DNA from: Tubulanus polymorphus
Taxonomy: Eukaryota > Nemertea > Palaeonemertea > Tubulaniformes > Tubulanidae
NCBI RefSeq assembly: GCF_964204645.1
Contig: NC_134029.1
Location: 12,452,850 to 12,516,849 of the forward strand
DNA: 64,000 nucleotides
Reading direction: 5' to 3'
How positions within the stretch are numbered: the stretch's first letter is position 1; each line of letters starts with the position of its first letter. Shown here piece after piece: positions 10,941-21,806 of the stretch. The notes below the pieces were generated by a model. The model had not been told where the DNA came from. It did not search any database and saw nothing but the letters and a program-made list of their open reading frames with translations. A program made the translations under genes and the position numbers.

Positions 10941-13056
10941 CCCTTACAAAAAATCACTCATGTGATTTTTTAAAAAACACGTGTGATTCACATGTGTAAA
11001 AATGGGACATTATCACACATGTGATTCTGTATGTGAATCACACGTGTGATTTTGTATGTGAATCACACGTGTGATTTTGTCCCATTTTTACACATGTGAA
11101 TCACACATGTGATTCACATGTGATTTTGTCCCATTTTTACACATGTGAATCACACGTGTGATACAGCCCTGAATGTAAATCACACATGTCATATAACACA
11201 GTTATGTGTGATTTATAACGCATGTGATCTGCAGTCATCCTCATTGTTCCAGCTCCACACGACTGTATTCAAGAAGAAGTATAAGTACACATTCATAATG
11301 GTCAAAATTTGACCTCTTCCTTCATTGGACATGATGTTTCATCCATACTTCACAATTTCCTAAAAACTCATTGCCTGAAAGGAGATCTGCATATTGGCAA
11401 AACGAAATGAAGTTTCAAAATTACCAACCAAATGTAATAACTCACTTGTGTAAGCTTACATGTTAATGGGAATTTTATTTTCAAATATTTACAGATTTAC
11501 TTCGTCAATTTATACTGTTTCAGCATTTGTCCAATCTTCTTTCTAATTTGGGCCGCGGTAACCCCCAATCTACAATTCAGAACATGATCTGGAATGAGAC
11601 AAAATTATAAAACATTTAAATACTACACACAATTCCAAACAATAAATCAATAAATCAATATCCCTAATATCAATCATCTGATGAAAAAAGCCAAAGTTAC
11701 ATTATTATGATAAGTGAAACCAGACGAAAAACGGCGCTATTGTAACACTAGCTTATAAATTTTTTCAATCAACACTTACCATAACAGGGCTCAAAACCTC
11801 TTTTTCAGTAATTTGTTCCGGCTGAAAGTATACGTTTCATTCTCCGTGTAGATAAATTACTACTCGAGGAAATGTACTGACTCCCTAGATTAATAACGGA
11901 AAATTCCATTTTAATTTGTAAATGATTCATTCCAATGTAGAAAGAATTGGCAAATACTGTTCAATACCGGCTGAGCATTCAGTTTAGGAATGATACAATA
12001 TAGCATTAGTATGCAAACGAGTGTCTTATTCCTGGACATATCGTGATTTAAAAATAGTTCATGGTGTAATCTAGGCCTACTTGTTAGGCATGGACATGTT
12101 GTACTTTGCATGCATCAATCATGTCCATGAAATAAAGTTTGGATGAATTTGATTTAATTGATTGATTGGTACACGCCACTGATTTTACCGATTACAGTAC
12201 ATTCAATTAACATCATCGACTATGAATATTTGACGAAACACAATAATACTTGCTTTTGAGCTTGGATTCAAACACCAGACTTTTCGAACTAAGAAATTAA
12301 CCATCAAAATTGATTAAAAACAGCAACGACTATCCTCGAAATAATTGCAAATGGCGCCGTGCGTGCCTGCATGCTCATTCCAAGTCCTTTGCTAGCCGTC
12401 GTCAACGGTTCGAATCCCGTAAATACCTGCTAATTTTTCGAAGTCGTTTTTGAATATTAATATTTTTTTAGAACTCAACAGCGAATGTAAAAACATATCA
12501 TAACCTTATTTTATTCATTTAGCGGAATGAAAATACAAACTCACTAGTCCGTGGACATTGGTTCTTGGTTTTTGCACAGTAGGGGTGTCAGTGTTAGATA
12601 AAATCTAACCATGTGTTGAAAATGTTGAAATAATGAGTACAGTTATGGAAATATTCTTATTCCAACATGGATTCTATGACTAAAATGCAGATGTTCAGAA
12701 TTTGGAACCAACATGGGAATGGTTCATATCCGAAATATTCACACTGTGTTGTAGATTGGAATAACTGATGTTAATCACATGTGTTATTCTAATGACACGC
12801 GTGATCCTAGCGGTTACACATGTGATCTGTGTTGTTGAGCCAATCACATGTGTGAATCACACATGTATTTCTCAATCACACATGTATTTCAGAATCACAC
12901 ATGTGATCATGTGTTATTCACACATGTGATATGCTCCACAACACAGATCACACATGTGATAGCTGGAATCACATGTGTTTTCTGTGTCTTTCACACCTTT
13001 CACACATGTAATGTGTGTTATTCACACATATAACATGTGTGAATTTTTTGTAAGGG
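10941..13056. mobile_element. 2.1-kb element with CACATGTG-rich subterminal arrays
   Basis: The ends are inverted: CCCTTACAAAAAATCAC (10941) and GTGAATTTTTTGTAAGGG (ending 13056). The subterminal 230-270 bp on both sides (about 10950-11190 and 12770-13040) consist of clustered palindromic TCACACATGTGA or CACGTGTG units. The interior (about 11200-12770) has no recognisable ORF. The flanks are ...gatat and atcac..., so no target duplication beyond AT is clear. It is best read as a non-autonomous DNA transposon whose transposase-binding sites are the reiterated CACATGTG palindromes. The superfamily is unassigned. Confidence 0.65.
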
Positions 13057-13067
13057 ATCACTAATGG

Positions 13068-13117
13068 CCAATGAGCGCCCCCGGATTTCTATAAAATGCG
13101 GGTCGTTCGAGCACAGT
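13068..13117 (+). promoter_or_regulatory. CCAAT/TATA promoter-like block
   Basis: GGCCAATGAGCG (about 13067) is followed about 20 bp later by TATAAAA (13090-13096). About 25 bp further on comes an initiator-like TCATTC. A splice-donor-like AAAAT|GTAAGC lies near 13208. This layout suggests transcription to the right, toward the integrase exon at 14954, perhaps as an alternative 5' exon. It could equally be the promoter of an unrecognised element. No transcript evidence is available. Confidence 0.35.
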
Positions 13118-13241
13118 CATTCTGATTTTCGAATCACACGCACGTACTTATAGTATCAGCGAACAACTTACAGCAATTAAATTCTTAATCGAATATAACT
13201 ATTAAAATGTAAGCGATAAGAGACGCGCCCTCTCTATCCCG

Positions 13242-13280
13242 CCTTCGGGTTGGATAGGGTCATCTTGTCCAACCCGAAGG
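13242..13280. other. Perfect 13-bp stem hairpin
   Basis: CCTTCGGGTTGGA (13242-13254) and TCCAACCCGAAGG (13268-13280) are exact inverted copies separated by 13 bases. The hairpin sits about 125 bp downstream of the promoter-like block. Its role is unknown. It does not match the histone 3' stem-loop. Confidence 0.6.
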
Positions 13281-14953
13281 ATGAGATATATTCACTTTTA
13301 GATCGTCCGGCCAAGTTAGATGTTGACCGAGTTTGATTTTGGCCAAGTTTGATTCCGGCCCAGTTTGATTTCAACCAAGTTTGATTTTTTCGGTCTCCTA
13401 GTCTAGCAAAATCTACCGACCGAGAGCGTCACTATGATGGACAGTCATGATCAATTTTGTTTAGTTTAGTCGAGCTGACTTTTGTTCATACGTAAAATCA
13501 TTTTCCGGGCGTATTGATCGTCACATCATTTTCAACTACGACTGTATTGATCCACTCTCGGTCGAGCGATTTTGCTCCGATTGTATATAAAATATATATG
13601 TTTCTACATTTGAGCGCGATTGAATAATGATTTGAGATCGTCGCTATAATTTTCAAATCATCTCTCACCGTACGCCCGAATAAGGTGACTCTAACGTAAT
13701 TTCGTGACTTCGTATAATTTGACGTTCCTGACGCGAGACCGTACGGAGATGCACCCGAGGTGTAAACTTTATGAACTGGAGAAATGATTAAATTCAGGAG
13801 TTCAACTCTTGACATGATTAATTTTATACAAGTCTTACATTTTCGTCTTTTCTGAACAAGGAGAGGAGTTCCACCGCTATTTTCTGTCTCAGTGCCAATT
13901 ATTATTATTCGTCTTAATGAGAGGACCAGTTCGATCGGGGACGTATCGGCAGTAGTTAGATGAAGACCATCAATCGAGGATTCGAACCCCCAATCTTTGT
14001 ATCGACTGACGGCCTTTATCCAGGGGAAGTCATGACAAAGTGTCATACGGAGCGAACGGTAGATGTTGGGAGAACTAGGTTCGATCGCGTGCGAAATCCT
14101 GGCCAGGTAGTCGCCTACGAGGATGCTGAGCCCTGATCATGGAATGAGAAGACTGAATATTTTTATTTGATTATAATTTCGACAAGAACTGATATCTTTT
14201 CCCTGAGGAGGAATTACTTCCCCCAATATTTTCGCATAACCCGATTATATTGTCTCAGGGCGAACCCTAGTAGCAAACGCCTATTGCATCTATTATATAC
14301 GTAAACATATAAAGACCCGCTACCCAGGAGAGATACGCTACATTTGCTATTCTACCAGTTTGGATGGATTACCGAATAGACTAGTACCGTTATAGGCCGA
14401 CTCTACTGTATATCACTTAGGGCGAGACCGCCACCTCTACTGTATATCACTTTGGGGTGAGAGGACGTTAACAGAATTATCCAACTCAAAACAGAACAAA
14501 CTATATTTTGAAGAAGAATTCACGATTGATTTTTATTAATTATCTTATGTTGCGATACATCATAGGACGATTCACACTGTAGAGCATCAAACATTCGATT
14601 TAACAACTTAAATATCGGTATAAACAGAAGATGCTACATATTCACATAGTTTCAAGCTGCATATTTACAATTTCATATTATAATATTCATTGGCCCTGTT
14701 ACTTATTTGATTGGTATTTTTTTTTCATTTGGTATAACAAACTCATCACACCTTCTGGAGACAAAACAGGGGCTTTGATTTTGAAATCAAAGATTCACAT
14801 ATAGTTGTGTGATTGGTGGTCAAATAAACAGAGTTTTCTTGTGGAAATTTTATGTTTTGGTAGTTTTCCCTGTATGAATAGTTGTTTTTAAACCCAACTT
14901 CGTACAATACCATTATAGTTTATCAATGTTAGCTATGCATTTTGTTATTTTAG

Positions 14954-17231
14954 ATAAATACATCTCGGGGACCATCAGCTCTCAGCGACGATGTGTATGA
15001 GATCATGCTTTCTGTGCTAAGTGGAAAGAAGATGCTCTCATCATATCCAGTTACTTCCGGTGACAAAAAATATGATGCTGTGCGCAAAAATGCTGCAAAT
15101 AAGTTATCTTCAAAAGCTTACATATGTCAAAAAGTTAACAACAAAAATGAAATTATATTCCTAAAAACGAGAAAAATTATTCCAAAATCATCAGCCATTG
15201 CCTCAATTATTGATCAGTACCACACGAGCATGGCTGGATCAGGTTCATCCAAATTAGTAGGAGCAATCAGCAGCAGTTTCCATGGTATATCAAAGCAAAC
15301 TATCCAAGATCATCTTAATTCGAAGCCAACGCACACGATACGGAATCCATTATTTACGAACAAGCCACCTATTAAGAATATAACAGCATCTGCTCCGATG
15401 AGCCGGGTACAAATAGATTTAGTACTAATGGAAGAAGTTGAGAACGAAGGATCTACGTACAGATATGTGTGCAGTGTGATTGACGTATTTAGTAGGTTCC
15501 TTTGGTTACGCCCAATTCAGAACAAAACATCGAAAACGGTGGCCGAAGTGACAAAAAATATATTCTGTGAGTTCGGCAACCCGCAATACGTACAGACCGA
15601 TAATGGAACGGAATTCAAAGGAGAGTTTGATTCATTTTTGAAGACTGCAAAAATAAAGCATATATTTGGTTCGCCTAGGCATCCCCAATCACAAGGAAAA
15701 GTAATGATTATATTTTGATTGAAAAAATTGGGAAGTAGTTTTTGTATTACAAATTTAACAATGTTTTTACCGTTCTTTACAGTCCGAAAGATCACATGGG
15801 AGCTGGAAGAAGATGCTTCGGTACCTACTCGGGAGAGATGATGAGACAAATTGGGTTGCGCACATTCCTGAGCTCCAGAGAATTATGAATCAACGATCAC
15901 ATAAAGCATTTTGTATGTAATTAGGGTATTCTGCCTACCTTTGTTAGAAACCTTATTGTTATCCTAGCTATCATAATAATAGCCCTACTCCTCTGTTATT
16001 TCTAAACTGCAAATTTGCAGTATAGAAGATACTACACCTTAATATCTACCGCGCTGGAACCGGGTGTATTGTACCTTTCAAATTTTAGGGGTCCAAAGAT
16101 AGATATACCCCTTGGCAATAAGCTTCGTGCGGTATTGTCATCACCTGTCTCCATCTGGGCAGGGTGATGTGAAATAGGCATTATGGAACTCGTTCTTGCT
16201 CTACAATCTACACTTTTTAATGATTTTTGTATGTGTATGAAACTTGTCAGGAATATGTACCCTATTACAATTTTGTGATCTGAACATGACTCACTCACTG
16301 GCCGAAGGGTATTCGTTACGTATGTCTGGTTTAACCAGGCTTTTCCTATCAATTCATCTGCTATGAAAATACTAATTTTCTTTTTCAGCCGATAAGATGA
16401 CTCCTTTCGAAGTATTTTTTGCCAGGAAGCACAATCAAGGTGAAGGCCTTCAAAATGGTCAGATGACGAAAGCAGACTCCGTAGATGAAGAAAATACTTC
16501 AGATGTGGCTTCTTCAAATGTGAATACAGTAAAACCCCTTGCATGAATACCTCCCTATAGTGAACACCTCCTATAATGAACACCCTATGTGCGGTCCCAA
16601 AACCTAAAATACATGCATCAGTACTTATGCGTTAACACAGTCATAGACGCAGTATTACATCAAGATCATGACCTCCCTATAGTGGACAGTGAGCACTTTT
16701 TCTAGTAGAGATGGTCCGTTATGGTATGTGCCAACCTGGCTATTTAGTCACTTCGATCACACATTCTGCTCAGGTGTTGTACCAAACTATCTCTCTAAAG
16801 TACTTGGATAATTGATGCGATAAGTTATCCTACTTTAATGAAAGTGTATTGCAGTCATGATTTAGATCAATTTAGTGTTTGGCTGTGTAGTTGTGGATTC
16901 ATAAGAACATACCTGGTGTCGTCCCATGTCACATCATTACCTAACCCTCCCCATAGTGAACACTTTGCTTGGTCCCGATGGCGTTCACTATACAGAGGCT
17001 TTACTCTACTTCAGATGTGACTAGTAATAATACATGTTGATGATGTGTTATATAACACATGAAACTTTTGTACTTTAAAATTTCAAGCTCACTGCCTGGG
17101 GGAATGAATCCGCTTCAAAGCGAAAAGCAGCTGAAGCACTTTCAACTGTATATAATGCTGCAATGGTCAAGGGACATAAGAATAGATACCCTTGTTCCCA
17201 GTATGAACCTGGACACCGTGTTTTGGTGAAT
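14954..17231 (+). CDS. DDE integrase domain, exons 11-14 of the fusion gene
   Basis: Exons 14954-15700, 15783-15912, 16389-16528 and 17088-17231 give 387 codons, all in phase with USP exon 10 upstream. The large exon holds the retroviral-type integrase core: the first Asp in RVQIDLVLM, VIDVFSRFLWLRPI, and the second Asp in VQTDNGTEFKG. The catalytic Glu is the second residue of the next exon (PQSQGK|SERSHGSW). The downstream exons contain DKMTPFEVFFARKHNQ and PGHRVLVN, the usual continuation of KRBA2/GIN/Ginger-like integrases. The N-terminal HHCC zinc module is degenerate (DQYHTSM… lacks the second His and the Cys pair). All three catalytic acids remain. It is either a domesticated integrase or a transposon enzyme. 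The introns favour a host-like gene or an old intron-bearing element. Confidence 0.85.
16527..17007. mobile_element. Mariner/pogo-like MITE at an exon boundary
   Basis: The left end CAGTAAAACCCC and right end GGCTTTACTCT are imperfect inverted repeats. The sequence just inside is also inverted (ctatagtgaac / gttcactatac). TA lies at both borders. The element begins at the 3' end of integrase exon 13, and the only donor that keeps the frame is the gtaaaa inside its terminal repeat. Internal copies of 'ccctatagtg' suggest subterminal reiteration. Confidence 0.6.
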
Positions 17232-17655
17232 GTAAGTACTTGTTAAATCTGCATTCTTTCATCCAGTGTGGAAATAAAGCTTGAAATGCTTTTATCTTCC
17301 ATTTATACACATTGTGTATTCAATCAACATTACTGGCTTAGGGGTATTGCCATCTGTCAGGAAGAGAATGCTCCTGCTCTAAAGTCTACTTCTGTTTTGA
17401 ACCAATTTTCTGATTACATGGTAGGTGAATAATGGATGGAAGATGTGCTGTATTGTTTTTACTCGTGTAGATTATCCAAGATAGCCGCCACAGCTATATT
17501 TATAGAGCCTTCATAGTGTAGCTCTAGTTACATTTTATGTACAATTATTAAAGAATTTACCAATTTTCAACCCCCTCCCTATATTTTACAAACTTCCAAA
17601 AAATCTGCTTCCCCTAGTACGTGCAATGAGTTCTAAATCAGTTTATCATTATCAG

Positions 17656-19147
17656 GCAACAGCAATGAAAAAGACGAAACTTTATAGTAAGACTGGGCCA
17701 AAGTGCCATAAAGGAGTCATCCTAAAGGTCGGTAAAATGGGAAGAAAGTACCAAGTCCTGGTCAAAAATTCTCTGTTGTGGGTGGATATTAGTATGCTGA
17801 CATCCCTGACAAGGATGAAGCAAAAGAAGCTTTTAGGAACTAAATGTAAGTACTAACGGAATTAACTGTTTCCAAAAGTGCACTGATTCATTAGAATTAT
17901 TCACACTTGCATAAAAGAGGTTTTACTGTAATTACTGATGAATGATGTTGTTTTATTCTATGACAGCTCCTCTAAATAGATATTGTATGTGTGTTTCCAA
18001 GTGCAAGAAGACAAGGGCACCGAAGTGTGAAAACTATATGCACAGAGACTGCTGCAAGAGTGCAGGAAAAAAGTGTGCTCTTCACAATATCCTGTAAGTA
18101 ATCATCCGATTGATTGATTTGTAGATAGATGAAATTTATCTGAAATTTATCTCAAGTGAGTGGTGAGAATTATATATATATATATGGTGTATCTGCACAT
18201 ATTCTGTCTTTTATAACACGTTCTCAATATACTCGTAATGGCTCAAGTCCATTATAGCATTAAATAGTTCCAGCAGAGACTTATCACATTGGAACGGTAT
18301 TTGGAATTAATCCGCCAATATTGGACTGATTGAATCTTACGACATTACGCCATAGGGACGTGCGAACATACCGACATACCGACAAACCGACGAACCGACA
18401 AACCGACGAACCGACAAACCGACGAACCGACATACCGACGAACCGACATACCGACGAACCGACAAAAAGACAAATCCGTGCGTGGATTACCCTTATATAA
18501 AGTGGCTGGGATCGAGGGGCTGCGTGGTTGCGTGGATTACCCTGGTTATATAATGTGGCTGGGATCGAGGGGCTGCGTGGTTGCATGGATTACCCTTATA
18601 TAATGTGGCTGGGATCGAGGGGCTGGGTGGTGCGTGGATTACCCTTATATAATGTGGCTGGGATCGAGGGGTTGTGTGGTGCATGGATTACCCTTTTATA
18701 AAGTGGTTGGGATCGAGGGGCTGTGTGGTTGAGTGGATTACCCTTATATAATGTGGCTAGGATCGACGGACAGGGTTTTTCCGTGGATTACACGTGGCTG
18801 GATCGAGGGCATACGAGTTTGTCGGTTTAACGGTATGTCGGTTTGTCGGTTCGTCGGTTTGTCGGTATGTCGGTTCGTCGGTTTGTCGGTATGTCGGTTT
18901 GTCGGTTTGTCGGTTTGTTTTGAAAAATACGCAGCCGAATTACTCCTTTTCTAAAAATGTATCCTTGAGCGGGAACTATTCCACGCTATACTGGACTTGA
19001 ACCCTGGTAAGATTTTATGATGGCTTATATGATGGATTTAATGGACAACTATGAAAGTGTATTTAATTGAGAATGGTTTTCCATTTTAGGGGTGATGAAA
19101 CCATTTCTACTGAAACCAGGCACATTATGGATCGCGTTGTTGGTGAG
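17656..19147 (+). CDS. Linker and Cys-rich segment, exons 15-17 of the fusion gene
   Basis: Exons 17656-17845, 17967-18093 and 19090-19147 give 125 codons and continue the phase. Exon 15 is basic and resembles the small beta-barrel that follows integrase cores (HKGVILKVGKMGRKYQVLV). Exon 16 is Cys/His rich (RYCMCVSKCKK…CENYMHRDCCKSAGKKC), consistent with a zinc-binding knuckle such as those found after the integrase in KRBA2-like proteins. Its exact family is not recognised. Exon 17 is a short acidic-to-neutral linker. The intron between exons 16 and 17 contains the inverted minisatellite at 18363-18925. Confidence 0.72.
18363..18925. repeat. Minisatellite flanked by inverted arrays
   Basis: The left arm (18363-18470) repeats CGACAAACCGACGAAC-type units. 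The right arm (18818-18918) repeats the exact reverse complement type (GTTTGTCGGT, GTTCGTCGGT, GTATGTCGGT). Between them (about 18475-18800) lie six copies of a unit of about 50 bp with 'cgtggattacccttatataa' and 'ggctgggatcgagggg'. The arms could pair to form a hairpin over 100 bp long. Confidence 0.85.
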
Positions 19148-19981
19148 GTAGAGCATTTTTTGTGAATTCTGTCAAATCAATCCTATCGGATCTTTTCATT
19201 TGAAATCTTCATTTAGAGTACCAGATCTATTTAAGGACTTGAATTGTTGTGTTAATGAATATACATAATAGGAGGCTAAACTTTGCCATAATTTTTCAGT
19301 TTAAGATAGTTGCTAATTCGTAAGTATTTTTTGGCTCACACCAAATCATGTGTATACAAGTGACGCATGCACATGGTTTCTGTTTTGATTTTCACACCAT
19401 TTAATTTAATGTGAGTGGTTTAAATTAATTCGAAAATAACAGTTGGTATTATTTGTCAAAGGGTATATATATATATTTACATCTTGGTGTATGTGCACAT
19501 ATTCTGCCTTTTATAACACGCTATCAATGTGAAACACATGTATTTACTTTAATCTCTGCAGGTGCTTTAGCGTATGTGTCTGTGTGTCTGGAAGACACAT
19601 GGACCAGTACACTATTGATATCTTAACAAATCATATATCATATTCTTTGATTATCCCGTGATCAGTTTACGGTCTAGGTATTGTGTCATTGCTTTTTAGC
19701 CAACTAGTCCCAGCGGGCTATGAAGGTTCAGTTTGTAGGTCCGTAGACAGAATCCAGTTATTTAAGGAAGTTTTACAGATGCTGCGGTAGACAGTTGATA
19801 GTTAAGCACTTCAAACCAGCTCCCAAGTGGGCAAAGTGGGCCTGCACCCCTAGTCTTAGTGTATTTTTCTAATTCTGCTACACTATGCTTTTACGCTATG
19901 TATGTAGTGAAATAATCATGTAATATCCATAAAACCCCTGTGTGATCACATTAATTGTATCGTTTTTCTTTAACATTCCAG

Positions 19982-21806
19982 TTGAATGCAGACACTCATC
20001 ATATTGATCAATGTGCGCAACAAATATCTGATAAGATTAAAGCTAGTAACAGGTAAGCCATACTATAAACTATAACTGTAATGGTTTGCAATTTCCACAC
20101 GTTAATTCATACCAATATCTCATTCCTGAATATTTCAGCTCTGATCAGGGTGACAGCAACGCTCACAAGCAGGGCGTGGAAGGAATGATGACTCTTATTA
20201 AGACAGTGAAGTGAGTAGTCATGATGAATGTACAGTCCACCCCGATATCCCGCCCTCCCCGCCTACCGCCAGGTTTTCTCCATGTACATCTCAAAACACC
20301 TCCGATATACCGCCATACTCTCTATAGTGTCATACTCTCTATACCGCCAAAATCGTTCTGCACTGATGTGGGCGCAGTATACCAGGGGTTGACATTAGTG
20401 GTAAAGCAAAATTATTTTGATATTAGACACTGGTATCAAACTGCCTCAAGCTTTATTGTATTTAATCCTAATGGTCTAAGAGCAGTCAATGGTAAAGTAT
20501 GAATCATTTTTACTTACAGAGATGTTTCGCAGCTAGAAGATAAGCAATTAACTTATTTGGTTATGCAGAATGAGTGCTATTTGAGGAATATTTTCCAGGG
20601 AAAGGTAGTGTACTTAAAATAATCATATATACCAGTCATTAGCGATTAATTTTGTGTTCAGGTGTCGTACAAAACTATCTCTCTAAGGTATTATATTAGT
20701 CTTCCATGACTGATATGTATCACAGTATTCATTACTTGTAGTCAACAGTAATGCTCATTTTATATATATATACTTTTAGACTAAATGTCGACGCCATGAA
20801 GACTACAAGAATGGCGGAAAGAGCAGGCGTAAGTTGAAAATTAAGTACAATAACCAGTAACTAATACCCTGGTAACCAAGTGTTTATGTGCCTTGCTTAC
20901 TGTATTTCAGGTAACTTGACCTTGCAAGTACCAATCACTTTGTACAGTGATGCGCAATGTGATGTAATAATAAAGGGATTAATGGACATGTTTTGCCCAA
21001 CTGATACGAAGGTTTGTATATACCGGTAAAGCTTTAAGTAATTTACCCTAGTATATCAAATATTGCGTATGTAACCCACTTAAGTGAGCCATTTCTGTGT
21101 AGACGAAATATTTTGGGTTGTTTTAAATATGCTTCAATGCTTGTCTCGCTATGTTCACCAGGGGTTGTTTAATAGTAGATGTTCCATCCTCCCCCGGCAG
21201 GGTTCGTACCCGATGGCATTGGCACAAAACCCTGCCACACTAGACTGAGTGCGCAGCTACCAGGCAGCTTAGATGATGACATTATTAGCAAATCAGATAT
21301 CCCGGGTTTTCCCATTCTTAGTTGTTCCGTGAAATTTACCTCCGCGATTCTACAACAAGCAATCTGATTGGTGCCGTAAGTTTTCGCGTGGCAAAGCTGC
21401 ACACCCGGTCAAGTGTGGCAGGGGTTTGTGCCGTGTGGCTGAGTGAAGCGATGCCATCGGGTTCGAATCCCTGCTGTGGGAGGATGTAGATGTACCTGCA
21501 TATATTGTTATATTTTGTATGTACTGCATTTTAATGTCATTGATTCCTTAATTTGTTCACAGGGGGCATTGAATATTGAAATTGTCTGATTGCTAAGCAT
21601 TTCAGCGAATGTGCATGTTGTCTCTTAACACTTTGTTAGCCCGACCTCACCAAACTTTTGAATTATATTTTCAGTACATGGATTATGTGTTTCGAGTTTT
21701 GTTGCCAGAAACACTGATAAAGATCTATATGGAGGTCCATCAAACATCACATGAACTAGCAGAAGAACGCTTGGCCGATGCTCTTTTGGGAAGTGAAAGT
21801 GATTAA
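19982..21806 (+). CDS. PWWP3A/MUM1-like C-terminal domain, exons 18-23 of the fusion gene
   Basis: Exons 19982-20052, 20139-20210, 20520-20604, 20780-20828, 20911-21011 and 21675-21806 (stop TAA) give 169 residues, all in phase. The region is helical in character. It reads LVMQNECYLRNIFQGK, later YSDAQCDVIIKGLMDMF, and finally YVFRVLLPETLIKIYMEV…HELAEERLADALL. The spacing of the last two blocks matches the conserved C-terminal segment of PWWP3A (MUM1/EXPAND1)-type proteins, whose pattern is 'RFILDVLLPEAII…AEEKY'. No PWWP barrel was found in this gene. The assignment rests on motif resemblance only. The total visible protein is about 965 residues. Confidence 0.6.
20231..20400. mobile_element. 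Short MITE, Tc1/mariner or pogo type
   Basis: The left end ACAGTCCACCCCGATAT and right end 'accaggggttgacatta' are imperfect inverted repeats. Inside are several 'gatataccgcc / tataccgcc' motifs. It lies in the intron between exons 19 and 20 and has no coding capacity. Confidence 0.45.
21180..21490. repeat. Fold-back element with tRNA-like arms
   Basis: The right arm (21385-21490) contains an A-box-like TGGCTGAGTGA and a canonical B box, GGTTCGAATCC, 30 bp later, as in Ser/Leu-tRNA-derived SINEs. The left arm (21180-21260) is its inverted counterpart (ggcagggttcgtacccgatg). The central part matches the degraded copy at 6405-6720. It could be two head-to-head SINE fragments or a fold-back MITE that acquired tRNA sequence. 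It lies in the last intron of the fusion gene. Confidence 0.6.

Noticed and set aside
10232-10999. ORFs of 91 and 159 codons
   Set aside because: The first is a frame through an inverted dispersed repeat. The second has no domain and runs into the CACATGTG array.
13498-14046. 182-codon minus-strand ORF
   Set aside because: No recognisable domain. It lies inside the large intron opposite the fusion gene and overlaps no repeat with coding history. Probably chance.
13975-14046. GGTTCGAATCC on the minus strand, B-box-like, possible tRNA
   Set aside because: No A box at the right distance and no acceptor stem pairing could be drawn. A second isolated B box near 12409 also lacks a cloverleaf.
18733-19000. 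ORFs with VCRFVGSSVCRYVG repeats
   Set aside because: Frames across the inverted GTCGGT minisatellite arrays.
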